Assembly (NCBI RefSeq): GCF_003815715.1
Contig: NZ_CP033922.1
Location: 1,890,001-1,954,000 of the forward strand
Reading direction: 5' to 3'
Origin: Chryseobacterium sp. G0162
GTDB taxonomy: Bacteria > Bacteroidota > Bacteroidia > Flavobacteriales > Weeksellaceae
Length of the DNA: 64,000 nt
The stretch's first letter is position 1, and every line of letters starts with the position of its first letter. Below the pieces are notes generated by a model. That model searched no databases. It was not told where the DNA came from and was given only the letters and a program-made list of their open reading frames with translations. Of the stretch, positions 18,161 through 27,816 are shown in pieces. Both the position numbers and the translations under genes were made by a program.

Positions 18161-20776
18161 ATGATCGCCGAAAAAGAAAGATTACAAGATACCAAATGGA
18201 AAAACTGGGGACCTTATGTAAGCAACCGGCAATGGGGAAATGTAAGGGAAGATTATAGCCCGGACGGAAATGCCTGGAACCATACCAATCATAATAATGC
18301 GGAAAGCTATGCCTACCGTTGGGGTGAAGAAGGTATTGCAGGAATTTCTGACGTAAAACAACTGTTCTGCTTTGCGCTTTCGTTCTGGAATAAAAAAGAT
18401 AAAATCGTTAAGGAACGTTTCTTTGGTCTGAGCAATCCTCAGGGAAACCACGGAGAAGACATCAAGGAAATTTTCTATTATCTGGATAATACCCCTACTC
18501 ATAGTTATATGAAAATGGTTTACAAATATCCGATCAATGAATTCCCTTATGATGAACTCGTTACAGTCAACGGAAGACGCAGCAAACAGGAACCGGAATA
18601 TGAGATCTTTGATACAGGAATTTTTGATAATGATGCCTATTTTGATATTTTCATTGAATATTGTAAAGCAGATCACAACGATATTCTGGTAAGGGTAACA
18701 ATATGCAACCGAAGCCAACAGGATGCCCCGATAGTGGTAGCACCAACAGCTTGGTTCAGAAATAATTGGAAATGGGGTTATAATACCTATAAAGGAGACA
18801 TGAATGCCTCCGATGACGGAAGTATTACTATTGGACACGACAGTATTTCCATCAAAAAGTTTTATTCAAGAAATGGAAATGCTCAAAGTGTATTCTGCGA
18901 AAATGAAACCAACACTCCAAAGTTGTATGGAGCACCACAGACAGAAAACACTTATTTTAAAGATGGCATCAATGATTTTATCGTCCATCATAGTAACACC
19001 GTAAACCCTGAAAAAAGAGGAAGCAAAGCTTCTTTTTTAATTGATGAACTCATTGGAGCCGGGCAATCTCAGGTCTTTGAATTCAGACTATGTCCTGAGG
19101 AAAGCGATGAGCCTTTTGAAAACTTTGATAAAATCTTTGAGATCAGACAATCTGAAGCGGAAGAATTTTACCATGAAATTCAGAATGATACCACCAATGA
19201 AGACGAAAGGAATGTTCAAAGACAAGCTTTTGCAGGACTTCTTTGGAATAAACAGTTTTATCACTATAATGTTGGAAAATGGCTCAAAGGGGATCCTAAC
19301 TTTGAGGCACCCAGAAACTTTAATCAGTATGTAAGAAATACGGAATGGAACCATCTTCACAATAAAGATATTATTTCGATGCCCGATAAATGGGAATATC
19401 CATGGTATGCAACCTGGGATTTGGCATTTCACTGTGTTCCTTTATCCATCATTGATGCTGAATTTGCCAAAGGACAGCTATTACTCCTTACCAAAGAATG
19501 GTACATGCATCCTAACGGACAACTGCCTGCCTATGAATGGAATATGAGCGATGTAAATCCACCCGTACACGCATGGTCATGCTTCAGGGTTTTTAAAATT
19601 GATGAAAAAAACAATGGAAAACCCGATTTATTATTCCTTGAAAAAGTCTTCCAAAAACTTCTTCTGAATTTCACTTGGTGGGTGAACAGAAAGGATAAAA
19701 ACGGAAAAAATATTTTTGGTGGCGGTTTTCTTGGACTGGATAATATCGGAGCCTTTGACCGAAATATGGTTTTAGAGGATGGACAACATCTGGAACAAGC
19801 AGACGGAACAAGCTGGATGGCGATGTATGCGCTGAACATGATGCGAATTGCCATGGAACTTGCCCAATATTATCAGGTATATGAAGATATGGCCATCAAA
19901 TTCTTTGAGCATTACCTTTATATCGCAGAAGCTATGGAAAATCTTGGTGAAGGAACCAAAGGGCTATGGAATGAGGAAGACGGATTTTTCTATGATGTTC
20001 TTCAGCTTGGAAATGGAAACAGTGTTTCTTTACGATTGAGAAGTATTGTTGGATTAATTCCATTATTTGCCGTAGAAATTGTAGATCACCGCCTTCTGGA
20101 AAAGATGCCGAATTTCAAAACCAGAATGGAATGGATCTTAAAAAACAAACCGGAACTCACCAAACTTGTTTCTCATTGGGATGAAGAAGGCCAGGGCAGA
20201 AAACATCTGATGAGCATCCTTCGTAAAAACAGACTGACTAAAGTATTATCAAGAATGCTTGATGAAAAGGAATTTCTAAGCGCTTACGGAATCCGGGCTA
20301 TGTCTAAAGTATATGAGGAAAATCCATTTGTATTCTCTGTTCACGGCCATGAAAATGTAGTATATTATACGCCTGCAGAAAGTGATAGCAGAATGTTTGG
20401 CGGAAACAGTAACTGGCGTGGTCCGATCTGGTTCCCTATTAATTTTCTTATTGTAGAAAGCTTACAACGTTTCCACTATTATTATGGAAATAGCTTAAAA
20501 GTAGAATTCCCAACAGGAAGCGGTGAAAAGAAAAACCTGGATGAAGTGGCACAGAATATCAGTAAGAGACTATGTTCTATCTTCCTAAAGGATGAACATG
20601 GACAACGAGCCTTCAATGGAGGAAATCCGAAATTCAATTACGATGAACACTTTAGAGACTACATCACCTTTTTTGAATATTTCCATGGAGACAATGGCCG
20701 AGGCGTAGGAGCTTCCCATCAAACAGGATGGACGGCTACTGTGGCGAAATTGATAAAACCAAGACTTACCTTTTAA
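18161..20776 (+). CDS. GH63-like glucosidase
   Basis: An 871-residue protein of the bacterial family annotated as glucosidase, with an (alpha/alpha)6 barrel of the MGH1/GH63 type in the C-terminal half. The N-terminus starts AEKERLQDTKWKNWGPYVS, characteristic of these proteins. The N-terminal half is a beta-sandwich-like region, and the barrel has WDLAFH, LPAYEWNMSD, WWVNRKD, DGTSWMA and NWRGPIWFPINF segments. No signal peptide is present, so it should be cytoplasmic and act on imported or internal oligosaccharides. Neighbours do not indicate the substrate. It has its own promoter and terminator. Confidence 0.85.
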   Translation: MIAEKERLQDTKWKNWGPYVSNRQWGNVREDYSPDGNAWNHTNHNNAESYAYRWGEEGIAGISDVKQLFCFALSFWNKKDKIVKERFFGLSNPQGNHGEDIKEIFYYLDNTPTHSYMKMVYKYPINEFPYDELVTVNGRRSKQEPEYEIFDTGIFDNDAYFDIFIEYCKADHNDILVRVTICNRSQQDAPIVVAPTAWFRNNWKWGYNTYKGDMNASDDGSITIGHDSISIKKFYSRNGNAQSVFCENETNTPKLYGAPQTENTYFKDGINDFIVHHSNTVNPEKRGSKASFLIDELIGAGQSQVFEFRLCPEESDEPFENFDKIFEIRQSEAEEFYHEIQNDTTNEDERNVQRQAFAGLLWNKQFYHYNVGKWLKGDPNFEAPRNFNQYVRNTEWNHLHNKDIISMPDKWEYPWYATWDLAFHCVPLSIIDAEFAKGQLLLLTKEWYMHPNGQLPAYEWNMSDVNPPVHAWSCFRVFKIDEKNNGKPDLLFLEKVFQKLLLNFTWWVNRKDKNGKNIFGGGFLGLDNIGAFDRNMVLEDGQHLEQADGTSWMAMYALNMMRIAMELAQYYQVYEDMAIKFFEHYLYIAEAMENLGEGTKGLWNEEDGFFYDVLQLGNGNSVSLRLRSIVGLIPLFAVEIVDHRLLEKMPNFKTRMEWILKNKPELTKLVSHWDEEGQGRKHLMSILRKNRLTKVLSRMLDEKEFLSAYGIRAMSKVYEENPFVFSVHGHENVVYYTPAESDSRMFGGNSNWRGPIWFPINFLIVESLQRFHYYYGNSLKVEFPTGSGEKKNLDEVAQNISKRLCSIFLKDEHGQRAFNGGNPKFNYDEHFRDYITFFEYFHGDNGRGVGASHQTGWTATVAKLIKPRLTF

Positions 20777-20806
20777 TGGGCAATGAATAATAGGTAATGA
20801 GTAATA

Positions 20807-20838
20807 AAAAAACCGGATGAAACATCCGGTTTTCTTTT
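20807..20838 (+). terminator. Terminator of the glucosidase gene
   Basis: AACCGGATG pairs with CATCCGGTT (20811-20831, loop AAA), followed by TTCTTTTT. A-runs upstream make it partly bidirectional. Confidence 0.88.
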
Positions 20839-20981
20839 TGCATATATATTTTTTTGCATAAAGTCTATGTGGTAAGAATTTTTAAACCATATAGGTACAT
20901 AGTTCTTAGAATGCTTATAAACTATTTTATTCGTGCATTTGTGTCAAATAAAAAATGAGGCTTAAAGGCCTCACTATAGTT

Positions 20982-21401
20982 TTAAATTTTTTCTCCGTTT
21001 ACGAATACTTCGTATCCGATTTCTACGTTCGGTTCTAAAGTTTTCGATACAGAACAATATTTTTCGAAAGATAATTCTGCAGCTTTTAAAGCTTTCTTAG
21101 AATCAATTTCACCTTCTAAAAGGAATTTAACCATAATTGATTTGAAAGGTTTTGCATCGTCTACCTGAACTCTCTCCCCTTCTACTTCTGCCTGAAAACT
21201 TTTAATTTCCTGACGTTGCTTTTTTAAAATTGAAACTACATCTATTCCGCTGCATCCAGCCACTGCCATCAGGACACTTTCCATTGGAGAAACTCCTTTA
21301 GCTCCTGGCTGGGAAGTATTGTCTAAAAGGATGGAATTTCCCTGACTGTTTGTACATTCAAATAAAAAGTCGTCGTTGATTCTATTTAGTGTTATTTTCA
21401 T
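20982..21401 (-). CDS. OsmC/Ohr-family protein
   Basis: A 139-residue OsmC-fold protein. The two redox cysteines are visible in VAGCSGID and EKYCSVSKTL, the arrangement of thiol-dependent (hydro)peroxide reductases. The sequence looks closer to the YhfA-like branch than to Ohr, so peroxidase activity is inferred. The start is placed at ATG 21401 (MKITLNRIND). The open frame continues 12 codons upstream only because the heptamer repeat is translatable. It is the last gene behind the DUF58/MoxR cluster, from which it is separated by the repeat. Confidence 0.9.
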   Translation of the reverse strand: MKITLNRINDDFLFECTNSQGNSILLDNTSQPGAKGVSPMESVLMAVAGCSGIDVVSILKKQRQEIKSFQAEVEGERVQVDDAKPFKSIMVKFLLEGEIDSKKALKAAELSFEKYCSVSKTLEPNVEIGYEVFVNGEKI

Positions 21402-21435
21402 TGTTGCTTGTTGCTTGTTGCTTGTTGCTTGTTGC
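21401..21435. repeat. Heptamer tandem repeat, 5 perfect units of TTGTTGC
   Basis: Five perfect 7-bp copies (GCAACAA on the coding strand) fill the leader of the OsmC gene. The last unit overlaps the ATG by one base, so the copy number directly sets the leader length. Confidence 0.95.
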
Positions 21436-21439
21436 AAAA

Positions 21440-22762
21440 TTATAAAATTCCTCTGGCTTTTATCTCCAAATATTTATTGATAACGTCAATATTCAAATTC
21501 TCAGGAAGTGTATATACTGTATAAATCCCATATTTACGGAGCTCCTGAATAATCAGTTTCTTTTCAAATTCGAATTTTTCAGCAACAATTTCATCATAGA
21601 TTTCCTGCATACTTTCCGGATTCTTATGAATCAATGTTTGTAATTCTGAGTTTTTGAAGAATACCACAACCAACAAGTGGTTCTTAGCAATTCCGCGAAG
21701 ATATTTTAACTGACGGTTTAATCCATCTAGCGTTTCAAAATTGGTAAATAACAAAATAAGACTTCTCTGGTTGATCGAATATTTTACATCCTGATACAGT
21801 CGGTTGAAATCACTTTCAAAGAAATCTGTTTTAATATTATAAAGTGATTCTGATATTTTCTTAAGCTGTCCAGACTTATTCTCTGCTGCAATTTTATTTT
21901 CAGCTTTTTTGGAGAAAGTCATCATTCCTGCTCGATCTCCTTTTCTTAGAATAATATGAGATAAAGCCATCGTTGCATTGATGGAATAATCTAAAAGGCT
22001 CAATCCTTTAAAAGGCATCTTCATGGTTCTCCCTTTATCTATCAGCATGAAAATACGTTGTGATTTCTCATCCTGAAATTGGTTTACCATCAGACGATTG
22101 GCTTTAGAAGTTGCTTTCCAGTTGATCGTTCTGATATCATCTCCCGGAACATACTCTTTGATCTGTTCAAATTCCATAGTATGCCCCAACTTTCTTACTT
22201 TTTTTATTCCGCCTAACAGAAATTCACTCTGTAAAGCCATCAATTCATATTTTCTAAGATGGATAAAAGACGGATAAGAAGGTAACATCGCATCCTTCTG
22301 AAAATTGAATCTTTTCGAAACAAATCCTAAAGGTGATGAAGCATAAACATTAAGGCTTCCAAAATGATATTCCCCTCTTTCTTTGGGTTCTAAACTATAC
22401 TGAAAGAATGTGTTGGCGTCAGCATTAATTGATTTTTCAATTAGAAAATCTCTTTTCTGAAACTGAAACGGGATCTCATCAATAATCTTAGTATTGATTT
22501 TAAAACTGTAGTTATTTTTAATATCAATCTTTACAAAGTTCTCATCACCATTGGACAATTTTTCCGGCAATATTCTTTGTGCCTGTACGGCATTTTTCTG
22601 ATTAAAAATCAGCAAATAATCCACTATTACGGCAAGAAAGCATATCAGAAGTGCAATGTGGGCTACCCACATCAACACCGGAAAGAAAAATGTCAGAACA
22701 TACAGTATCCCCACTCCAATGAGCGTAAAGAAGAAACGTGTATTGATATATAAGTTTTTCAT
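21440..22762 (-). CDS. DUF58 domain protein
   Basis: A 440-residue protein with two membrane segments near the N-terminus (about 8-27 and 30-50), a beta-rich region, then the DUF58 signature YVPGDDIRTINWKATSK around residue 205-221. A von Willebrand A-like domain follows, beginning RIFMLIDKGRTMKM (a MIDAS-like D-x-G-x-x). DUF58 proteins are nearly always encoded next to MoxR ATPases, as here, and are thought to be chaperone partners or effectors of the complex. The target is unknown. Confidence 0.9.
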   Translation of the reverse strand: MKNLYINTRFFFTLIGVGILYVLTFFFPVLMWVAHIALLICFLAVIVDYLLIFNQKNAVQAQRILPEKLSNGDENFVKIDIKNNYSFKINTKIIDEIPFQFQKRDFLIEKSINADANTFFQYSLEPKERGEYHFGSLNVYASSPLGFVSKRFNFQKDAMLPSYPSFIHLRKYELMALQSEFLLGGIKKVRKLGHTMEFEQIKEYVPGDDIRTINWKATSKANRLMVNQFQDEKSQRIFMLIDKGRTMKMPFKGLSLLDYSINATMALSHIILRKGDRAGMMTFSKKAENKIAAENKSGQLKKISESLYNIKTDFFESDFNRLYQDVKYSINQRSLILLFTNFETLDGLNRQLKYLRGIAKNHLLVVVFFKNSELQTLIHKNPESMQEIYDEIVAEKFEFEKKLIIQELRKYGIYTVYTLPENLNIDVINKYLEIKARGIL

Positions 22763-22817
22763 TGTTTAGGTGGCTGGTAGCAGATTATAGGTTTTACAAG
22801 AGATCCTTACCTATTAC

Positions 22818-23849
22818 CTATCTAGGGATTTCTATTCCTTCTAAGATTTGACGGATAATTTCATCTGCAGTAAGGCCTTCCATTTCTCTTTCCGGAGAAA
22901 CTATCACTCTGTGTCTTAATACGGCATAACTTGCCTCTTTGATATCTTCAGGAGTTACAAAATCTCTTCCTCTTAATGCAGCAAAAGCTTTGGAAGCCGT
23001 AAGAAGAGCTAACGAAGCTCTAGGTGAAGCTCCCAGATACAGGAATTGATTTTCTCTGGTGTTGATAATAATCTTCGCAATATATTCCATCAATTGAGAT
23101 TCCACGATGATTTCCTTAACCAAATGTTGATAATTTTTCAGTTGCTCTGCCGTAATAACATGGTTTACGCCTTCTGTTTTATCTTCTTTTTTGCTTTCGT
23201 GTTGATTTTTAATGATGGCGATTTCCTGCTCAAGATTCGGATATCCCACAGTAATTTTGAATAGAAAACGGTCTAGTTGGGCTTCAGGAAGTCTATATGT
23301 TCCTTCGTGCTCTATCGGGTTCTGCGTAGCTACTACAAGGAATGGTTCCTCCATCATATAACGGGTACCATCCATTGTAATTTGCCTTTCCTCCATTACT
23401 TCAAATAAAGCAGCCTGAGTTTTCGCCGGTGATCTGTTGATCTCATCAATTAATATAAAATTGGAGAAAATAGGTCCTTTTTTAAATTCAAATTCAGAAT
23501 TTTTCACATTGAAAACTGAGGTTCCTAAGATATCAGAAGGCATAAGATCCGGTGTAAACTGAATTCTGCTGAAACCTACATCAATGGTCTTTGCTAATAA
23601 TTTTGCGGTAATCGTTTTTGCTACTCCCGGAACACCTTCAATAAGAACATGTCCGTTTGAAAGTAATGCTGCCAGAAGATGTTCTATCATTTTCTCCTGT
23701 CCTACAATTACTTTTCCTATTTCCGCTTTTACCTTATCCAGGCTTGCACGAAGCTCAATCATATCAATTCTTGACTGAAACTGATCTTCGTTCTTATTAA
23801 GATTTATAGAAGATTGATTTTCTATGTTTGGGTTATCAAGATTTTCCAT
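22818..23849 (-). CDS. MoxR-family AAA+ ATPase
   Basis: A 343-residue AAA+ ATPase of the MoxR branch. The Walker A variant GVPGVAKT is around residue 75-82, Walker B FILIDEINRSP around 131-141, sensor 1 VVATQNPIEHEGTYRLPEAQLDRF (given here only as a region near 173-196), and a lid domain with GASPRAS and LRHRVIVSPE. MoxR proteins act with VWA/DUF58 partners in maturation of extracytoplasmic or metal-containing complexes. The start is preceded by a two-hairpin dispersed repeat. Confidence 0.94.
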   Translation of the reverse strand: MENLDNPNIENQSSINLNKNEDQFQSRIDMIELRASLDKVKAEIGKVIVGQEKMIEHLLAALLSNGHVLIEGVPGVAKTITAKLLAKTIDVGFSRIQFTPDLMPSDILGTSVFNVKNSEFEFKKGPIFSNFILIDEINRSPAKTQAALFEVMEERQITMDGTRYMMEEPFLVVATQNPIEHEGTYRLPEAQLDRFLFKITVGYPNLEQEIAIIKNQHESKKEDKTEGVNHVITAEQLKNYQHLVKEIIVESQLMEYIAKIIINTRENQFLYLGASPRASLALLTASKAFAALRGRDFVTPEDIKEASYAVLRHRVIVSPEREMEGLTADEIIRQILEGIEIPR

Positions 23850-23860
23850 ATTTTTTTTTC

Positions 23861-23917
23861 TTTGGGTTTGATAGGACTTCGTTCTATCTTTTATTAAATC
23901 GTCCCTTGGGATGCTTA
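23861..23917 (-). repeat. Two-hairpin dispersed repeat, copy B
   Basis: Minus strand: TCCC-AA-GGGA followed by GATAGAAC-GAA-GTCCTATC. It starts 1-2 nt after the DUF4350 stop and ends 12 nt before the moxR ATG, the same kind of position as copy A in the met operon. Confidence 0.85.
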
Positions 23918-23918
23918 T

Positions 23919-25076
23919 TTATTTTAATATCTCGTCAAGCAGTTTATTGATTCTTGTCAGATCTTCCTTCATAACGCTTGCATACGGATCCTGTGCTCTT
24001 TTGATAAGGTTAATAGCCTCATTAATCATTTCTATGGATTTTCCGGTTTTCATCTGTAGTTTCTTAGCAAATTCTTCATCCAGATTTTGTGTATCAATCA
24101 GAAGATCCAGCCTGACTTTATTTAGAAAATATTGGGCTTTTTTAGCCATCATGTCATGAAAATCACCTTCCTGAAGATAAAGATTTCCGATGCTTTTCAC
24201 AAAATCCAGTGATGTATTTCTCAATGGTTCTGTAACGGGTACAATTCTCTGTTTTCTTTTAGCATTGAAGAAAATAAAGAGGATGAGCCCCCCAAGAAAT
24301 ACCCACCATGCATATTTCAATGCTGGATTTCCCAATACAAATCTCATGAAGAAACGGGATGTCTTAGTGTTATTATCAACAAACCAAAGGGTTTCCCTAT
24401 CTTGAAGATAAGAGAAAACATCCTGTGCATATTTCACATTTCCAGGCTTCAACAAATAATAATTGGTAAGGAAAAGTGGTTCACTGTGAACATAGAAGTT
24501 TCCTTTCCCAAATTTCACCTTGATAAAGTTAGCCTGATCTGTATTTTTACTCTCCACCGTCTTTCCCAATACTTCCACTTCAGGCTTAATAAATGAGAAC
24601 CCTCTTCCTGAAGGAAACTTATCTAATTGAATAAAGTCATTTTTATATTTTTGATCTGTAAGCTTTAGTACATTCTCTTCTTCAAAAGAAATTTCTGAAT
24701 CATAAAATCCTATACTGTCTGAAATCTGCTTAGGCATACTGCTTATCACCAGCATAGCATCTGAACCTTTTGATACCTGATCCATAATCTTTTTCCAGGA
24801 TTCTGTATCAATATCAGTTTCAATAATGACAATGTTATGAACTTCTTTTTTATGTTGGTTATAATATTCGTAAGGAGCCCGATCTATTTTCTTCAGATGA
24901 GTTTTAAAAAGATCTTTTGCTTCGTTATCAAATACAAAAAGGCCAAATGGAGACTTCTCATTGATATCAAAATTTTTACGCCAGTCTGTAGTTTCTTTTT
25001 TATTCACTTCAAGCAATGCCAAAATAACCATCACAACGATGAAGATCACAGCATATATTCTGAAAGTCTTATTCAT
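23919..25076 (-). CDS. DUF4350 domain membrane protein
   Basis: A 385-residue protein with an N-terminal membrane anchor (about residues 5-24), a periplasmic-type alpha/beta region resembling the DUF4350 glutamine-amidotransferase-like fold, a second membrane helix (about 254-272, WWVFLGGLILFIFF) and a helical cytoplasmic tail rich in charged residues. DUF4350 genes are recurrent neighbours of MoxR/DUF58/DUF4129. No catalytic residues could be assigned. Confidence 0.8.
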   Translation of the reverse strand: MNKTFRIYAVIFIVVMVILALLEVNKKETTDWRKNFDINEKSPFGLFVFDNEAKDLFKTHLKKIDRAPYEYYNQHKKEVHNIVIIETDIDTESWKKIMDQVSKGSDAMLVISSMPKQISDSIGFYDSEISFEEENVLKLTDQKYKNDFIQLDKFPSGRGFSFIKPEVEVLGKTVESKNTDQANFIKVKFGKGNFYVHSEPLFLTNYYLLKPGNVKYAQDVFSYLQDRETLWFVDNNTKTSRFFMRFVLGNPALKYAWWVFLGGLILFIFFNAKRKQRIVPVTEPLRNTSLDFVKSIGNLYLQEGDFHDMMAKKAQYFLNKVRLDLLIDTQNLDEEFAKKLQMKTGKSIEMINEAINLIKRAQDPYASVMKEDLTRINKLLDEILK

Positions 25077-25087
25077 AGTTAATTAGG

Positions 25088-25876
25088 TTATGGTTTAAAT
25101 GCCTGGTATTGATTTTTAAATCTCTGGTAACTCTGTTCGTCAATATTGAATTCACCATACCATACATAATCGAAAATGTAAGACAGATCGAAAAATTCAT
25201 TTTTAAGCTGGGTAGCTTTTAGTTCCGACACATAATCTTTATTGGTTTTTTCAGGATTCCAAGCAATCAGTTTCTTATCACTTAATTTTTTAAGAATAAA
25301 TAAGAACTGATAACGAACGGCTGAACGGTAATCTCCAGCATGTTCAAATTTTGCAATACTTTCCGGAAAATTGATTTCATGGATATTTTCATGAAGTTCT
25401 TCTACATTCAGGTTCAGTTTTTTATTTTTTTTACCGAAAATAAAACTCCCGTCTTTTCCAAGAATATATTTAATAATAAAATATAGAAGAAAGCCTACCA
25501 GAATAATAGCAAAAAGCCGAACAAGTGCTACCGTCATTTGGGAAGATTTTTCAAAAACGGTCTCTCCAAAAATGCTTCTAAAAATACGGTCTATTTTCTT
25601 CAATAGTTTTTGCCAGAAAGATTCTCTGGGTTTTGATACAGAATAATCAAATTCATTTCCTTTATATCTTGATGGAATATTTTTCTTAAACTCTTTAGGA
25701 TATACAGTATTTTCAGAAATAGGATTTTTTGCCAGTACGGAATCTGCACGCAGCATATTATGATAATGTCCCGTTGTAAACAGTGAATCGCCCATATCAT
25801 TTTCATCCTGAGCTTTAACAAGGCTTAGGGAGAAAACGAATAATATGAAAAAAAGAACCTTATTCATTAATTCCAA
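25088..25876 (-). CDS. DUF4129 domain protein
   Basis: A 262-residue protein with a signal peptide (VLFFILFVFSLSLVKA, cut after about residue 22), an extracytoplasmic segment of about 90 residues, one membrane helix (about 117-138) and a C-terminal helical DUF4129 region with YRSAVRYQFLFILKKLSD and FDYVWYGEF. DUF4129 occurs in MoxR clusters and in some transglutaminase-like membrane proteins. The ATG lies inside the end of the preceding gene (17-bp overlap). Confidence 0.82.
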   Translation of the reverse strand: MELMNKVLFFILFVFSLSLVKAQDENDMGDSLFTTGHYHNMLRADSVLAKNPISENTVYPKEFKKNIPSRYKGNEFDYSVSKPRESFWQKLLKKIDRIFRSIFGETVFEKSSQMTVALVRLFAIILVGFLLYFIIKYILGKDGSFIFGKKNKKLNLNVEELHENIHEINFPESIAKFEHAGDYRSAVRYQFLFILKKLSDKKLIAWNPEKTNKDYVSELKATQLKNEFFDLSYIFDYVWYGEFNIDEQSYQRFKNQYQAFKP

Positions 25877-26822
25877 TAGTGTCTATTTCTTCAAGCTCTA
25901 CTTTCTGATGAAGATCCGTTCTGCTGTCATAATACATGAATCCGGCATTCACATACAACAGATTCGAAAGGAAGAATGAAAGCAGCATTGAAATTCCATA
26001 AAATACAAAAAATATGATTCCGAAAGCACCTGTAAAAGGGTCTTGCTCAAAACTTCCATCGGGTGTAGAGGTAAGTATTGAACCGTAGAAAAAAATCATG
26101 GGAATATAGGTAAATACAGAGCTGGCAATAGATATGATAATAAACATTACAAATCCTGCACCCCAATATTTCCAGTAAGGAGATTTTTCGCTTCCGTTAG
26201 GATAAGAAAATTGTGACCGGATAGAATAACTCAGACTTTCCATAAAACCTCTGCCCGAATTAAAATAATCATACATCAGAAATGTAATCACATTAAATAA
26301 TGTAGGATAAACAATCATTACAAGAAAAATCCCAATAAGCACAAATATCAGAAGATAGGAAAACCCTGCTATAAATAAAGATAAAGGAATTACAATAAAT
26401 GTCATCCCAATACACAACTTACCAATTCTACCTATATTTTCTTTAAAGTCACCTAAGATCTCATCGGTCTTTATATTTTTTGCTCCGGCAGCGATTCTTT
26501 TCAGATAAAAAACAGGATAAAGATAATTGACAATAGCCAGAATCATAAAAAGCAGGAATGTAACTATCCCAACTCCGATCAGCATTCCGGCGTTGTCTGA
26601 AAAATACCTTTCAAAATAATAAGTATCTCCCCCCAGATTAGAGCCGAAAATTTGAGAAAAAAGCTCTCTATACCCAAAAATAAAAACAGTTACCATTAAA
26701 ATCAACAGTAAGCCATTGATCAGAATGTAGTTCTTAAAATAATTCTTTCCGTATAATTTGAAAAAATTGAAACTGTCACTGATGAAAGTTCCAAAATCTC
26801 TTTTTTTATAAAATTGTATCAT
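25860..26822 (-). CDS. Polytopic membrane protein of the MoxR cluster
   Basis: A 320-residue protein with about six to seven hydrophobic helices (around 33-52, 80-110, 145-185, 225-250 and 265-290). It looks like the membrane domain often annotated in Bacteroidota as a DUF4013 or glycerophosphodiesterase-membrane-like protein; I cannot decide between these. It overlaps both neighbours by 17 bp (25860-25876 and 26806-26822), so it belongs to the operon. Confidence 0.7.
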   Translation of the reverse strand: MIQFYKKRDFGTFISDSFNFFKLYGKNYFKNYILINGLLLILMVTVFIFGYRELFSQIFGSNLGGDTYYFERYFSDNAGMLIGVGIVTFLLFMILAIVNYLYPVFYLKRIAAGAKNIKTDEILGDFKENIGRIGKLCIGMTFIVIPLSLFIAGFSYLLIFVLIGIFLVMIVYPTLFNVITFLMYDYFNSGRGFMESLSYSIRSQFSYPNGSEKSPYWKYWGAGFVMFIIISIASSVFTYIPMIFFYGSILTSTPDGSFEQDPFTGAFGIIFFVFYGISMLLSFFLSNLLYVNAGFMYYDSRTDLHQKVELEEIDTIGINE

Positions 26823-27789
26823 TGATGTGTTTATTAGTTTTTTTATTGACTATAACCGGATATACAAAATAGTAAAATCCTATAATCGCCAGAGATCCCA
26901 GAATAATAATCAGGTTCAGGATGATAGGCATTTTTAAAGCATGTCTTGTCACATACCCTTCGATAATTCCGGCACAAATAGTGAAAGGAACAGTGCTTAA
27001 AAATATTTTAAAAGAATCTTTAAATCCTTTTTTAAAAGAATTAAATCTTGAAAAGGTTCTCGGAAATAGAATAGATGCCCCTAAAATCAATCCACACATC
27101 GCTTCTACGACCATAGCAAAGATTTCAAAAACGCCATGAAGCCAAATTCCTCTGGCGCTCTCCTTCAAAGCACCATAATCATAAAAAAAGTATTGGAAAG
27201 ATCCTAACATAACACTGTTGGAGAGCAATGCAAATAAAGTTCCCACTCCACCAGCAATTCCGTAGATATATAATTTAGCACCTACCTGGATGTTGTTGAA
27301 AATAATACCAATGGTTGTTCCCCAGGTTGTTCCACTCTGATATACTCCAACTGCATTATTTTTTTTAATATTTTCAATAGTCTCATTTACATAACTTTCA
27401 CCAAGAATAATATTCACAAAATCTTTATCATACATAGCAGAAAGTACGCCTATAGAAGTAAAAAGAACAAAAAACAGAAAAGCATACAGTAAATATCTCC
27501 GGTACTGATACACCAGCAGCGGCACTTCTGTTTTAAAGAAATACACCAATCTGTTCTCCTCTACTCTTTTGGTTTTATAAATCTTTTGGAAAATTTGTGA
27601 AGATAGGTGATTCAGATAAATGGTTGTATTACTTTTAGGATAGTAAGTCTGGGCAAAAGAAAGATCATTGATCAGGTTAATATATAACGAAGACAGGTCA
27701 TCAGGATTTTTTTTAATTTTCCCATCAATAACCTGTTCTATTCCCAACCATTTTTCTTTATTTTGTTTAATGAAATAAACTTCTCTCAT
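26806..27789 (-). CDS. SpoIIM-family (stage II sporulation protein M-like) membrane protein
   Basis: A 327-residue integral-membrane protein with a basic N-terminal cytoplasmic part (LVYQYRRYLLYAFLF) followed by about six helices. The segments FNNIQVGAKLYIYGI and GVFEIFAMVVEAMCGLILG match the conserved SpoIIM/DUF95 core (N-N-x-x-V and H-G-x-x-E type motifs; here WLHGVFEI). The name comes from Bacillus sporulation, but in non-sporulating Bacteroidota it goes with MoxR/RDD genes. It is the first gene of the minus-strand cluster, divergent from the RDD gene. Confidence 0.85.
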   Translation of the reverse strand: MREVYFIKQNKEKWLGIEQVIDGKIKKNPDDLSSLYINLINDLSFAQTYYPKSNTTIYLNHLSSQIFQKIYKTKRVEENRLVYFFKTEVPLLVYQYRRYLLYAFLFFVLFTSIGVLSAMYDKDFVNIILGESYVNETIENIKKNNAVGVYQSGTTWGTTIGIIFNNIQVGAKLYIYGIAGGVGTLFALLSNSVMLGSFQYFFYDYGALKESARGIWLHGVFEIFAMVVEAMCGLILGASILFPRTFSRFNSFKKGFKDSFKIFLSTVPFTICAGIIEGYVTRHALKMPIILNLIIILGSLAIIGFYYFVYPVIVNKKTNKHINDTIL

Positions 27790-27816
27790 AATTGTAAGGC
27801 TAAAATAATAAAAAAT

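Noticed and set aside
21402..21437. Upstream start of the OsmC gene reading through the heptamer repeat
   Set aside because: The extra residues MQQATSNKQQAT are translated repeat sequence, and the family N-terminus starts at MKITLNRIND.
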